Source: Aquimarina pacifica (lineage in GTDB: Bacteria > Bacteroidota > Bacteroidia > Flavobacteriales > Flavobacteriaceae). From it: DNA of 64,000 nucleotides. This document shows, one piece after another, positions 8,588 to 18,775 of the stretch. The position numbers and the translations under genes are program-made. How positions within the stretch are numbered: position 1 is the first letter of the stretch; every line of letters starts with the position of its first letter. The stretch is taken from assembly GCF_000520955.1 (NCBI RefSeq), contig NZ_JACC01000003.1:214505-278504 (forward strand), given 5' to 3'. The notes below the pieces were generated by a model. It was not told where the DNA came from. It ran no database searches and saw nothing but the letters and a program-made list of their open reading frames with translations.

Positions 8588-8968
8588 TTAAGTAACGTTA
8601 TTTCCAAAATATATAGGATGTAAATCTGCTAATTCTTTTGTCGTATACATTCTTGATTTAATAACAAATCTAATTCCCATGGGGATTTCAAGAGAAAAAC
8701 TAGCCCCTCGTCCCTGAGTAATATCGAGAGTTAATTGAGTATGTCGCCAATATTCGAATTGGTCTGCCGACATATAAAAATTACAGCCATGAATGGTACC
8801 CAAACAAACATCAGTTTCATTAATAAATAGCTCTCCCTTAGGAAAACACATAGGGGATGATCCATCACAGCATCCTCCACTCTGATGGAACATCAATTCC
8901 CCATGCTCATTTCTAAGGGTATCGATTGTGACTTTTGCTGTCTCGGTTATCTTGATTCTTGATACCAT
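8588..8968 (-). CDS. DUF779 family protein
   Basis: A protein of 126 residues carrying the DUF779 signature: a Cys-rich segment QSGGCCDGSSPMCFP near residues 30-43, then a second conserved half with FYMSADQFEYWRHTQL and LEIPMGIRFV. It follows the aldehyde dehydrogenase gene by only 9 bp, the usual neighbourhood of this family. The three Cys suggest metal binding or a redox role, but no biochemical function is established that I can cite. It probably supports aldehyde or alcohol oxidation by the neighbouring enzyme. Confidence 0.85.
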   Translation of the reverse strand: MVSRIKITETAKVTIDTLRNEHGELMFHQSGGCCDGSSPMCFPKGELFINETDVCLGTIHGCNFYMSADQFEYWRHTQLTLDITQGRGASFSLEIPMGIRFVIKSRMYTTKELADLHPIYFGNNVT

Positions 8969-8977
8969 GATATACTA

Positions 8978-10501
8978 TTAAAAAAATCCTGCAGCTTTTT
9001 TGTCATACGATATTAACATGTTTTTGGTTTGGCGATAATGATTCAACATCATTTTATGGTTTTCTCTACCAATACCTGACTTTTTGTATCCACCGAATGG
9101 TGCATGAGCAGGGTAGGTATGGTAACAATTTACCCAAACACGTCCAGCTTTTACTGCCCTTGATATTTGATATGCCTGGTGCATATCTCGTGTCCAAACT
9201 CCTGCACCAAGTCCGTATAAAGTATCATTTGCAATTTCTATTGCTTCTTCCTCATTTTTGAAAGTAGTTACGCACGCAACGGGTCCAAAAATCTCTTCTT
9301 GAAATACGCGCATTTTATTATTTCCTTTAAGTAATGTAGGTTGTATATAATACCCTTTTTCGAGTCCTTCGATATATGCTTCGCCACCACCGGTTAAGAC
9401 TTCACAACCTTCATCTTTTCCTATAGATAAATAATTAAGGATTTTTTCGAATTGATCGTTTGATGCTTGTGCTCCCATCATAGTTTCTGGATCTAATGGG
9501 TGGCCTAATTTAATTGCTTCTGTGCGTTCTATCACACGTTCTATAAATGCATCATAAATATTCTCTTGTATTAAAATTCTAGAAGGACAAGTGCATACTT
9601 CTCCTTGATTGAGAGCAAACATAACAGCACCTTCTATTGCTTTGTCAAAAAAAGCATCATCAGCTTCCATAATACTTTCAAAAAAGATATTTGGTGATTT
9701 ACCTCCTAATTCAAGTGTCACAGGGGTGATATTTTTTGAAGCATATTGCATGATGAGTTGTCCTGTAGTAGTTTCGCCTGTAAAAGCAACTTTACTTATA
9801 CGAGGGCTTGATGCTAATGGTTTTCCGGCTTCTACCCCAAAACCATTAATAACATTAAGAACACCTGCAGGTAGAATACCTTCGATAAGTTCCATCAGAA
9901 TCATAATTCCGACAGGGGTTTGTTCTGCGGGTTTTAATACAATACAATTTCCTGCAGCCAATGCTGGTGCTATTTTCCAGGTTGCCATCAATAATGGAAA
10001 ATTCCATGGGATAATTTGTCCTACAACTCCCAATGGTTCTTGAATACTTAAAGAAACTGTTTGAGAATCAAGTTCACTTGCGGATCCTTCTTCTGCCCGA
10101 ATTACTCCGGCAAAATATCTAAAATGATCGATAGCAAGAGGGAGGTCGGCTGCCATAGTTTCTCGTAAGGCTTTTCCGTTATCCCAAGTCTCGGCACGCG
10201 CTAACATTTCTAGGTTTTCTTCTAGAACGGTTGCAATTTTCAATAAACAATTACTTCGATATGTCACCGAAGTATTGTTCCATTCTGGAGCGGCAGCCCA
10301 GGCTGCATCAATTGCTAATTCTACATCGGCACTTGTAGAACGTGCTATTTTTGTAAAACTGGTTCCATCTACAGGAGAAATATTATCAAAATATTCATTC
10401 TTAGATGGTTTTACCCATTTTCCGCCGATATAGTTGTCATATTTATCCTTAAAACTTGGTTTTTCGAATTTGCTTTTGGGGGATGCTTTTGAAATACTCA
10501 T
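8978..10501 (-). CDS. NAD-dependent aldehyde dehydrogenase (AldB/ExaC type)
   Basis: A full-length (507 aa) cytosolic ALDH. It has the Rossmann segment [22 protein letters not shown], general base Glu264 ([10 protein letters not shown]) and catalytic Cys303 ([11 protein letters not shown]), and the C-terminal [12 protein letters not shown] signature. The family oxidises acetaldehyde and similar short aldehydes to acids. Pairing with DUF779 is typical of the acetaldehyde or chloroacetaldehyde dehydrogenase subgroup. Its substrate is inferred. Transcription should start in the 370-bp region between 10502 and 10873, shared with the divergent Cys-motif gene. Confidence 0.92.
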   Translation of the reverse strand: MSISKASPKSKFEKPSFKDKYDNYIGGKWVKPSKNEYFDNISPVDGTSFTKIARSTSADVELAIDAAWAAAPEWNNTSVTYRSNCLLKIATVLEENLEMLARAETWDNGKALRETMAADLPLAIDHFRYFAGVIRAEEGSASELDSQTVSLSIQEPLGVVGQIIPWNFPLLMATWKIAPALAAGNCIVLKPAEQTPVGIMILMELIEGILPAGVLNVINGFGVEAGKPLASSPRISKVAFTGETTTGQLIMQYASKNITPVTLELGGKSPNIFFESIMEADDAFFDKAIEGAVMFALNQGEVCTCPSRILIQENIYDAFIERVIERTEAIKLGHPLDPETMMGAQASNDQFEKILNYLSIGKDEGCEVLTGGGEAYIEGLEKGYYIQPTLLKGNNKMRVFQEEIFGPVACVTTFKNEEEAIEIANDTLYGLGAGVWTRDMHQAYQISRAVKAGRVWVNCYHTYPAHAPFGGYKKSGIGRENHKMMLNHYRQTKNMLISYDKKAAGFF

Positions 10502-10873
10502 AATAATAATAGAATTAATGTTGTTAAGTAATGAAGTGTGTGTAATTGTCGTATGATGTAATGTGTTGACAAGAAGAGGTCTATGCTTCTAAATATACCA
10601 AATTTTAATTGTTTATATTTTATAAATGATGTTAATTTTTTGATGATATTGAGATAAATAATCTTCTGAAATCACATTTTGTTAGCGCTTCATTTTAAAT
10701 ACATATTTGATACTATGACTATACCCGTCATTTAACTCAAAAAGTGCAGGGGTAAACCTGCTGGGTTTTTAGTTATTTACCTCTTTCATTGATATGTTCA
10801 CAACAGTAATTTTATAGAAGTACTAATCAAGGCCAGTTTAAACAAGATAACTGGTATAATACACATAACAACA
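10502..10873. other. Divergent intergenic region with a GC-rich hairpin
   Basis: This region separates the ALDH gene (minus) from the Cys-motif/MNIO pair (plus), so it must hold both promoters. The only clear structure is a short hairpin at about 10744-10759 (arms GCAGG and CCTGC around GGTAAA) bracketed by AAAAA and TTTTT (10736-10771). It looks like a small terminator or attenuator about 100 bp upstream of the plus-strand gene. No ORF is convincing here. Confidence 0.5.
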
Positions 10874-11278
10874 ATGGAAATTAATCAAACAAGGGGAGCG
10901 ATTAAATTATCTATCCCAGCAAAAGTGGCGTACAATGCCGACGCCTTTAAAAAAAGCATTTTTGAATTATTAGATGAATTGGGATGTCCTAAATGTTTTT
11001 CTGGGGTAGACTGCTATTTCGAAACAATAAGGGATTATGTATTAGACCCAAGTGAAAACGTAGTTACAAGATCTGTACCTTCTAGTGAGCGGTTTTCGGC
11101 TATTCAGGGAAAACCATTAGCGACCAGAACACTTAATGTAGGAGTCTCGGCAGCAGTATCTTATGATATTGATAAAATAGACAAAGCAATAGCAACTATT
11201 TTTGAGGAGATAGGGTGCTTAGCTTGTTGTTCAGGAAATGATATTTTTTTCCAAAATCAATTTGATTTTAATTTTTAA
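10874..11278 (+). CDS. Small protein with duplicated GCxxC motif, candidate MNIO substrate
   Basis: I do not recognise a named family. The 134-residue protein is an internal duplication: residues about 15-48 and 92-125 each carry an amphipathic helix followed by GC-x-x-C-x-SG-x-D and an aromatic segment (ELGCPKCFSGVDCYF and EIGCLACCSGNDIFF). Cys are at 38, 41, 47, 115, 118 and 119; there is no signal peptide. The next gene, 11 bp downstream, encodes an MNIO (DUF692) enzyme, a family known to oxidise Cys residues in ribosomal peptides. I infer that this protein is its substrate, with the second copy near the C-terminus as possible core. It could instead be a metal-binding or partner protein. 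It starts at ATG 10874. Confidence 0.7.
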   Translation: MEINQTRGAIKLSIPAKVAYNADAFKKSIFELLDELGCPKCFSGVDCYFETIRDYVLDPSENVVTRSVPSSERFSAIQGKPLATRTLNVGVSAAVSYDIDKIDKAIATIFEEIGCLACCSGNDIFFQNQFDFNF

Positions 11279-11289
11279 AAACAAATTTT

Positions 11290-12747
11290 ATGAGTGTACT
11301 GCAAAATACTCAAGAATTACAATGCCTACCATCACTAGGGGTAGGCATTATTTATTCGCCAACAATTGAGAAAATTAATTTCCCTGATGGCCTTATTGAT
11401 ACCTTAGAAATAGAACCACAAACCCTATGCATTAGGGATCAAAATGATTGTCTTAAGATCCCTGTTGATGTCTTTAATTCGATAAATACTTTACCTTTTA
11501 ATAAACTTGTGCACAGTATTGGTGCTCCTGTAGGAGGAAGTACTTTGCCTCAAGAAGATCAATTAGAATTGATTGCATATTCTGCTCAATTGTTTGATAG
11601 CCCTTGGGTAACAGAACACCTTAGTTTTAATGCTACTACCGAATTTAATACTGGTTTTTTTCTTCCACCATGTCAAACATCAAAAGGGTTAGAATTGGCA
11701 ATCCGAAACATAAAATATCTTCAAGAAAAAATACAGAAACCTATCGCAATAGAAACTGGTGTTAATTATTTAAAACCTAATAATTACGAAATGAGCGATG
11801 GTGCCTTCGTTGCGCAATTGTGTAAAGAGACTGGGTGTGGTATTTTGCTTGATATTCATAACTTATTTGCTAATCAGCTCAATGGTAGAGAGAGTATTAC
11901 GGATTTTCTGAAAGAAATCCCTTTAAATAATGTGGTAGAAATGCACATTGCAGGGGGGACAGAATTAAATAGTTTATGGATGGATTCTCATTCGGGCCCA
12001 ATTGATAAGAGGCTACTAGCAATTACAAGAGAAATTTTGCCAGATCTTAATAATCTAAAAGCAATCACTTACGAAATATTTGATTCTTATATTCCTGTAG
12101 TAGGAGATAACCTAATTATTTCAGAAATGGAAAATGTAAGAGAACTATGGGAACGTCGTAGGGAACCTTATTCTATAAAAGATAGTGAAAAACTACCCGA
12201 AACAGTACATGCAATTCAAAAACTTAATCAAGAATATGAGCCTATAGCTTGGGAGCATATTTTAGGAAATCAAGTTATCGGAAAAATTGCACTAGATGAT
12301 AATTCTGAAAATAATGATAGAATAGAAATCTATCAAAAGCTTATCAAAGAGTTTAGAGCCTCTATGATTGCGCGAATTTTTAAGCTCACCACTCGATATA
12401 TGATGTTGGTGTTAGGTAAAAAGGTTTTTGCAGTGATCTTAAACGATTTTTGGAAATTAAACCCTCCTGAGCAATTGAGTTATAAAGAGGCTCAGAATTT
12501 TGCAAAATATTTAAAACACAAAAACTACAAGTTACCTTGGCTCGATAGATTACTAAACTATGAATGCGCTATTTTGGATACCCTAATGGATGAGACACTT
12601 AGAGTCGTATCTTTTGATGCCGATCCGATGCCGATGTTTAATGCTTTATCACAGGGTAAACTACCAGAAAAAATAGGAGATTTGGGAGCATATCAAATAG
12701 AGATAACTCCAGAGAATACTAGTATCGAGTGGAGGGTGATACACTAA
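11290..12747 (+). CDS. MNIO-family (DUF692) iron oxidase with C-terminal partner-like domain
   Basis: Residues about 10-290 match the DUF692/MNIO TIM-barrel: VTEHLSFN (His110), AIETGVNYL (Glu155), GCGILLDIHNLFANQLNG (Asp188, with His190 where Asn is usual), VVEMHIAGG (His219), MDSHSGP (Asp232, His234) and TYEIFDSYIP (Glu262). These are the expected iron-ligand positions of MbnB/TglH-type enzymes, which modify peptide Cys. Residues about 300-485 are an extra domain ending in WLDRLLNYECAIL, resembling the DUF2063-like partner that supplies substrate recognition in other MNIO systems. I infer a natural fusion of enzyme and recognition module. It is in operon with the Cys-motif protein. The domain-family call is strong; the nature of the C-terminal domain is moderate. 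Confidence 0.82.
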   Translation: MSVLQNTQELQCLPSLGVGIIYSPTIEKINFPDGLIDTLEIEPQTLCIRDQNDCLKIPVDVFNSINTLPFNKLVHSIGAPVGGSTLPQEDQLELIAYSAQLFDSPWVTEHLSFNATTEFNTGFFLPPCQTSKGLELAIRNIKYLQEKIQKPIAIETGVNYLKPNNYEMSDGAFVAQLCKETGCGILLDIHNLFANQLNGRESITDFLKEIPLNNVVEMHIAGGTELNSLWMDSHSGPIDKRLLAITREILPDLNNLKAITYEIFDSYIPVVGDNLIISEMENVRELWERRREPYSIKDSEKLPETVHAIQKLNQEYEPIAWEHILGNQVIGKIALDDNSENNDRIEIYQKLIKEFRASMIARIFKLTTRYMMLVLGKKVFAVILNDFWKLNPPEQLSYKEAQNFAKYLKHKNYKLPWLDRLLNYECAILDTLMDETLRVVSFDADPMPMFNALSQGKLPEKIGDLGAYQIEITPENTSIEWRVIH

Positions 12748-13098
12748 AAATTAGCGTCAATTTATAATAGAACAAAAGTTAATTCTAAAACTTAAATATT
12801 GATTTCATCTACGTGGTATACACTTTTATGATTCTATAGAAAAATAGTATTTTTTTGATCCATAAAGTGCTTTGTTGCACTTTATAATAACAGTACGAAG
12901 TAAGATTTCAATAATTAGAACTTCTAATTATGAAATAAAATGCCTTAAAAAATAGAATAAAGAATTCTTTGAGAGTATCTTAATTGATAATCGTTATAAG
13001 TTAAGGTTACAGTTGAATTTTGATGGTTTTTATAGTACCTTGTAAGGATAACAATATTAAAACATTATACTAACTCTACACTAATCACTCTTAAAACC
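12748..13098. other. Intergenic region with one hairpin
   Basis: No gene is visible. A perfect 9-bp inverted repeat (12862-12870 and 12877-12885, loop TTTGTT) lies about 115 bp after the MNIO gene. It lacks a strong T-tract on the plus strand, so it is only a weak terminator candidate. The rest is AT-rich leader for the carboxypeptidase gene. Confidence 0.4.
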
Positions 13099-16000
13099 AT
13101 GAAAAAAAACCTTTTTGTAATGTTAATGATGTCTTGCATCATTAACCTTTCTGTTTTTGCTCAAAAAAGTAATACAGCACTTGCTAATGAATATCTAACC
13201 ACAAAAGGAGAAGTTATTTTTAATTTTATAATTGAAAACACTTCCGAATTAAGCGAAATTACCAAGGAATTAGCCATTGTACATTATAATAATGATACAA
13301 AGACCGTTAAAGTAATGGCCAATGAGAATCAATTTGCTTTGTTTCTTCAGAAAAAAACTCCTTTTACTGTTTTTCCTGAAGATAATGTTATTGGTTACAA
13401 AACAATGACTACAGATCTAGCAGTAAAAGCTACAACATTTCCGCTTACTGCATATCCGACTTATGATGATTATGAAACAATCATGAATGAGTTTGTAACA
13501 AATCACCCATCAATATGTTCTTTAGAAAATATTGGAACTACAACCGAAGGTGATAAATCATTACTTTTTATAAAACTATCAGATAATGTTGCTAGTAACG
13601 AACAAGAACCTCGTATCATGTATACATCGTCAATGCATGGTGATGAGATTGCCGGGTATCCTATGATGTTAAACTTAATTAACTTCTTAGTAGAAGCATA
13701 CACAGATACTGCTAACTCAAGACACGCTGAAATAAAAGACTTACTCGATAACAATGAAGTTTGGATCAATCCATTGGCGAATCCTGATGGTACATTTAAC
13801 AATAGTCCAGATAATAGTTCTGTAGCCAATGCAACACGAGGGAATGCGAATAATGTAGATCTAAATAGAAATTACCCAGATCCTGATGATGGTGCTAATC
13901 CTGATGGCAATCCTTATCAAACAGAAACTATTGCATTTATGGACTTTACAGCGTCTAAACACTTTGTGTTATCCGCTAATTTTCATGGTGGGATAGAACT
14001 TATTAATTATCCTTGGGATACCTATGCAGGAGCACATCCTGATGAGGATTATTTTATTCAGGTGTGCGAAGAATATCGGGATCTCTGTCAAGCAAATAGT
14101 CCGAGCGGATATTTTGATGCATTGAATAACGGAATTACAAATGGTTATGACTGGTATGAGGTACAAGGTGGTAGACAAGATTATCAAATATATTTTGAAA
14201 AAGGACGTGAAGTAACAGTTGAGCTTTCAGATAATAAAACACCTAATTCTAGCTTGTTAGATGATTATTGGAATTATAATCAGGAAGCTCTTTTGGCTTT
14301 TCTAAAACAAATCAATTATGGTATTAGAGGCGTTGTTACCGATGCAGTAACCAATCAGGGAATAGCGGCCAAAATAACTATTGTTGGGCGAGAAAACTAT
14401 GAATCTTGGACGCCAACAGAGTTACCAGAAGGAGATTATTACAGACCTATAGAAGCCGGAACTTATGATATTTTGTATGAGGCAGAATGTTATGAATCTG
14501 TAGTGGTAACTGATGTAAGTATTGCTAATTATAGTGCGGTTATACAAAATGTACAATTAACACCAATTACTGATTTACCTCCTACAGGTCTTGTTGCATC
14601 AAATATTCAAACTACAACAGCAACTCTTAATTGGGATAATGACAGTGATACTGATTATGATATCAGATATAGAATTGTTGATACCACCGATTGGACTGAA
14701 ATAAGCATTGATACAGCAACCCTTAATCTGACCGGATTACTTTTTGACACACAGTACGAAGCTCAGGTTCGTAGTAATTGTATTGGTGGTGTGAGTTCTC
14801 CATATAGTGACTCAGTTATATTTACCACTTTAGAAAATGGTGTTTGCGCAGTTATTGGTAGTTTTCCGTATTATGAAAGTTTTGAATCTGATTTTGGTGT
14901 ATGGACGAATGTAACATCAGATATTGATTGGACCCGTAATTCTGGAGGAACACCGTCTTCTGCTACCGGACCATCAAATGCGCAAGATGGTAGTTTTTAT
15001 ATTTATACAGAGGCATCCAGTAATGTAAGCCCACCAGGAAACCCCAACATGACTGCCATTTTAGAAAGTCCGTGTATTGATTTAAGTATCTCTAATCCTG
15101 CCATAACTTTTGGATACCACATGTATGGTAGCTCAATGGGAAGTTTAGAGCTTCTTGTAAGCACAGATGCATTTAATTATACAAGTATATGGTCTATTAG
15201 TGGAAACCTCGGTGATGAGTGGAATCAGAATACTGTAGATCTCTCCTCATATAGTGGTCAAGTTATATTTTTGCAATTTAGAGGAACTACAGGCACCAGT
15301 TGGCAGAGTGACATGGCAATCGATGATATTCGAATAGAATCATCGAATCCAGATACAGAAGCCCCATCAATACCAACAGGCTTGGCAATAACCTCAGTAA
15401 CGGCTAATAGTATAGGCGTTTCTTGGGATGAATCAATAGATAATATTGGTGTTTCTGAATATGAAATATACCAGGATAATAATTTAATAGGAAGTGCTAC
15501 AAGTACAAATTATAGTGCTATTGGATTAGAACCAAATACGAGCTATTCTTTTTCTATAATAGCAAAGGATACGAGTGGTAATAGCTCAGGATTTAGTAAT
15601 ACTATTAGTGCCACAACTTTAGAAAATACAATCTCATATTGTACGTCTCAAGGAAATAATGTGTCGTATGAATATATTGATTATGTAGAGTTAGGTGGGA
15701 TATCCAATGAATCTGGAGCAAACTCAGGATATACGGATTTCACAAACTTGGTGGGCGCTATTAATTTTGGAGCCAATAATATAATCTTGCGTGTTGGATT
15801 TGCTAATGCAGCATATAATGAATATTGGGGTGTTTGGATTGATTATGATCAAAATGGAGTTTTTGATGCTTCAGAACAAATAGTATCAGCACTCACAAAT
15901 ACAAGTACTAATGAATCTTATAGTTTTGTGGTTCCAGAAACAGCCTTAAGTGGTATAACCAGAATGCGTGTGTCAATGAAATATAATACTGCACCAGATG

Positions 16001-16326
16001 CCTGTGAAACATTTACATACGGAGAAGTAGAAGATTATACCATCCAAATAGGAACGTCTTCTCTAGCTAAAACTAAAAATATAGTAGATACTGATGTAAC
16101 TGATATCTTGTTGTATCCTAACCCTAATAAAGATGGAGTCTTATTTATAGAAGGGTTTTACTCAAAAAAAATGTCATTTACTATCATTAATGCTATGGGA
16201 CAGAACATAACTAGTGATACTGTTACTAATAATCAAATTGACGTATCAGGATTACCAAATGGAGTGTATATGCTAAAAATAAATGCACAAAAGAGTATAA
16301 CCAAGATGTTCGTTATTGATAAATAA
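13099..16326 (+). CDS. Secreted M14 zinc carboxypeptidase with FN3, MAM-like and GEVED domains and T9SS sorting signal
   Basis: A signal peptide (cleavage near VFAQ) precedes a propeptide of about 100 residues. The M14 domain (about 118-400) has zinc ligands His180 and Glu183 in MHGDEIAG, the NPLANPDGT and DLNRNYPDP substrate-site segments, the third His in FHGGIE, and catalytic Glu in REVTVELSDNK. Then come a carboxypeptidase regulatory-like segment, an FN3 domain (from about 493), a MAM/jelly-roll-like domain (about 585-750), a second FN3, a GEVED domain (ends GEVEDYTIQI) and a type A T9SS sorting domain (LYPNPNKDGVLFIEG to the end). The enzyme is exported by type IX secretion and should trim peptides outside the cell. 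Confidence 0.9.
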   Translation: MKKNLFVMLMMSCIINLSVFAQKSNTALANEYLTTKGEVIFNFIIENTSELSEITKELAIVHYNNDTKTVKVMANENQFALFLQKKTPFTVFPEDNVIGYKTMTTDLAVKATTFPLTAYPTYDDYETIMNEFVTNHPSICSLENIGTTTEGDKSLLFIKLSDNVASNEQEPRIMYTSSMHGDEIAGYPMMLNLINFLVEAYTDTANSRHAEIKDLLDNNEVWINPLANPDGTFNNSPDNSSVANATRGNANNVDLNRNYPDPDDGANPDGNPYQTETIAFMDFTASKHFVLSANFHGGIELINYPWDTYAGAHPDEDYFIQVCEEYRDLCQANSPSGYFDALNNGITNGYDWYEVQGGRQDYQIYFEKGREVTVELSDNKTPNSSLLDDYWNYNQEALLAFLKQINYGIRGVVTDAVTNQGIAAKITIVGRENYESWTPTELPEGDYYRPIEAGTYDILYEAECYESVVVTDVSIANYSAVIQNVQLTPITDLPPTGLVASNIQTTTATLNWDNDSDTDYDIRYRIVDTTDWTEISIDTATLNLTGLLFDTQYEAQVRSNCIGGVSSPYSDSVIFTTLENGVCAVIGSFPYYESFESDFGVWTNVTSDIDWTRNSGGTPSSATGPSNAQDGSFYIYTEASSNVSPPGNPNMTAILESPCIDLSISNPAITFGYHMYGSSMGSLELLVSTDAFNYTSIWSISGNLGDEWNQNTVDLSSYSGQVIFLQFRGTTGTSWQSDMAIDDIRIESSNPDTEAPSIPTGLAITSVTANSIGVSWDESIDNIGVSEYEIYQDNNLIGSATSTNYSAIGLEPNTSYSFSIIAKDTSGNSSGFSNTISATTLENTISYCTSQGNNVSYEYIDYVELGGISNESGANSGYTDFTNLVGAINFGANNIILRVGFANAAYNEYWGVWIDYDQNGVFDASEQIVSALTNTSTNESYSFVVPETALSGITRMRVSMKYNTAPDACETFTYGEVEDYTIQIGTSSLAKTKNIVDTDVTDILLYPNPNKDGVLFIEGFYSKKMSFTIINAMGQNITSDTVTNNQIDVSGLPNGVYMLKINAQKSITKMFVIDK

Positions 16327-16681
16327 AAGTAATCATTGTATTTTAGAATTGTTAAATACCATTTTTAAAAAGCCTTTGTGATTAGATATTTCTTTTTACA
16401 AAGGCCTTTTAAAATCATAATTATATTACCAATAAGATCAAAAAAAGAGTGATATTTTTAATATGTGAAAATTCTTCAGAAAACTTCTAAAGAAGTCTCT
16501 TACCTTTCAGAAATAAGTAATACCTTGGTATAGGTTCTATCCTAATAGAAACTTTTAAAATTAATCATTATAAATCAACGGAATAAAGAAAATCGTTCGT
16601 TTGATCTATAAGAAATTCATGTTAGCATTGGTGGTGTCGCAAAAAAGAATTTCGATAATTGTAACTAGCTAAAGCTAAAAT
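16327..16681. other. Intergenic region, terminator then AT-rich leader
   Basis: Apart from the hairpin at 16367-16410 no structure or ORF is convincing. The last 200 bp are probably the promoter region of the branching-enzyme gene. Confidence 0.5.
16367..16410 (+). terminator. Rho-independent terminator of the carboxypeptidase gene
   Basis: Arms GCCTTTGT (16372-16379) and ACAAAGGC (16398-16405) with a long loop are flanked by A- and T-tracts. Confidence 0.75.
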
Positions 16682-18592
16682 ATGAGTGACGTTATTGTAC
16701 ACAGTTTATTTTCAGAATTCGATATTAATCTTTTCAAGAGTGGTAAGCATTATCGCTTATATGAAAAGTTTGGGTCGCATATAACAACCGTTGATGGTAT
16801 AAAAGGAACTTATTTTGCTGTTTGGGCGCCATCTGCAAAATCTGTTTCTGTGGTCGGAGATTTTAATTTTTGGACAGAAGGCGAATATGAACTCAATGTG
16901 CGCTGGGACGAATCAGGTATATGGGAAGGTTTTATTCCTGAAGTAGGAAAAGGAAATCTATACAAGTACAAAATCCATTCACACCATAATAACATTGTTA
17001 CCGAAAAAGCAGACCCATACGCTAGACGATCAGAACATCCTCCTCAGACAGCTTCTGTTGTGTGGGATAGTACATATCAATGGAATGATAAAGAGTGGAT
17101 GACAAATCGCAAAAAGAACAATGCTCTAGATGCGCCATATTCTGTCTACGAAGTACATTTGGGATCCTGGAAAAAAAGAGTAGATGAAAATAGGTCTTTA
17201 TCTTATACAGAACTATCCGAGGAATTGGTTTCTTATGTTAAAGAAATGGAATTTACGCATGTAGAGCTAATGCCAATAATGGATTACCCATATGATCCAT
17301 CATGGGGATATCAATTAACTGGTTATTTTGCACCAACAGCACGATTTGGTTATCCAGAAGAATTTCAGTTGTTAGTAGATACTCTACACCAAAATGATAT
17401 AGGAATTATTCTAGACTGGGTACCTTCACATTTTCCTGAGGATGCGCATGGCTTAGGGCTTTTTGACGGAACCTCATTATATGAACATCCAGACAAAAGA
17501 AAAGGATATCATCCAGATTGGAAAAGCTTGATTTTTAATTATGGACGTAATGAAGTTAAAAGTTTTCTTATAAGCAATGCCATTTTCTGGTTAGATCAAT
17601 ATCATATTGATGGATTGCGAGTAGATGCCGTAGCATCAATGCTTTTTCTTGATTACTCTAGAGAAGAAGGGGAGTGGGAACCAAATATATATGGGGGACG
17701 AGAAAACCTTGAGGCAATTACCTTTTTAAAAGAATTAAATCATGAGGTCTATCAAAGCTTTCCTGATGTGCAGACTATAGCAGAAGAGTCGACATCATTT
17801 CCTATGGTCTCTAAACCTACGTATCTCGGTGGCTTAGGATTTGGTATGAAATGGATGATGGGTTGGATGCACGATACACTAGAATACTTCAAAAAAGAAT
17901 CTATTTATCGTAAGCATCATCAAAATGATCTCACCTTTAGCATGACTTATGCTTTTACAGAAAATTTTATGTTACCACTATCACATGATGAAGTAGTGTA
18001 TGGTAAGTCTAGTATTCTAGGAAGAATGCCTGGTGATGAATGGCAAAAATTTGCTAACCTTAGGCTATTATATAGCTATATGTTCACTCATCCGGGTGGA
18101 AATCTATTGTTTATGGGATCTGAGTTTGGACAACACGATGAATGGGATTTTCAAAAGAGTTTAGATTGGCACTTATTACAGTATGATTATCATAAAGGAA
18201 TAAAGAACCTAATTACAGATTTAAATATTCTGTACAAAAAGAATACAGCGCTCTACGAACAGCAATTTAGTGCATCTGGTTTTGAATGGATTACACATGA
18301 TGACCATGAGAATTCAGTTGTTTCTTACATCAGAAAAGGAAATAATAAAGAAGACGTCTTGATCATAGTATGCAATTTTACACCCATACCAAGAACTGAC
18401 TATCAGATAGGTGTACCAAAAGAAGGAAAGCTGGTCGAAATATTTAATAGTGATGCCCAAAAGTACGGAGGTAGTAATATTACAAACCCTGATGCAATTG
18501 CTATAGAAAAAGTAGATTGGAATTATCGCCAACAATCAACAAAAATTACGATACCACCACTAGGAACCGTCGTATTTAAAATAACACCATAG
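16682..18592 (+). CDS. glgB: 1,4-alpha-glucan branching enzyme (GH13)
   Basis: Cytosolic GlgB makes alpha-1,6 branches in glycogen. An N-terminal CBM48 (GTYFAVWAPSAKSVSVVGDFN) is followed by the GH13 barrel, with ELMPIMDYPYDPSWGYQLTG, the nucleophile region GLRVDAVASM (Asp315), the acid/base region TIAEESTSFP (Glu368/369) and LPLSHDEVVYGK with the third catalytic Asp. A beta-sandwich C-terminus ends the protein. 636 residues is normal for the shorter GlgB form lacking the extra N-terminal domain. The GH31 glucosidase follows in the same direction after 183 bp, so the two genes may act together on alpha-glucan storage. Confidence 0.95.
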   Translation: MSDVIVHSLFSEFDINLFKSGKHYRLYEKFGSHITTVDGIKGTYFAVWAPSAKSVSVVGDFNFWTEGEYELNVRWDESGIWEGFIPEVGKGNLYKYKIHSHHNNIVTEKADPYARRSEHPPQTASVVWDSTYQWNDKEWMTNRKKNNALDAPYSVYEVHLGSWKKRVDENRSLSYTELSEELVSYVKEMEFTHVELMPIMDYPYDPSWGYQLTGYFAPTARFGYPEEFQLLVDTLHQNDIGIILDWVPSHFPEDAHGLGLFDGTSLYEHPDKRKGYHPDWKSLIFNYGRNEVKSFLISNAIFWLDQYHIDGLRVDAVASMLFLDYSREEGEWEPNIYGGRENLEAITFLKELNHEVYQSFPDVQTIAEESTSFPMVSKPTYLGGLGFGMKWMMGWMHDTLEYFKKESIYRKHHQNDLTFSMTYAFTENFMLPLSHDEVVYGKSSILGRMPGDEWQKFANLRLLYSYMFTHPGGNLLFMGSEFGQHDEWDFQKSLDWHLLQYDYHKGIKNLITDLNILYKKNTALYEQQFSASGFEWITHDDHENSVVSYIRKGNNKEDVLIIVCNFTPIPRTDYQIGVPKEGKLVEIFNSDAQKYGGSNITNPDAIAIEKVDWNYRQQSTKITIPPLGTVVFKITP

Positions 18593-18775
18593 ATCTTTGA
18601 CCTTTATTTTTCATAAATATCAAAATAAAAAAAATACAATGTCAAACAATTGTTAATAGATTTAACTTCAATCGTTTTCGTTGACTTTTATCTGTAAATA
18701 GTTGGACAAATGATTTAATAATTGATTTAGAAATCGTTTTTTTATATAACAAAACATAACGAAAAAGAAAGCTAT

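Noticed and set aside
9609..10043. A 144-codon frame opposite the aldehyde dehydrogenase
   Set aside because: It is the antisense shadow of a strongly conserved gene, with no domain of its own.
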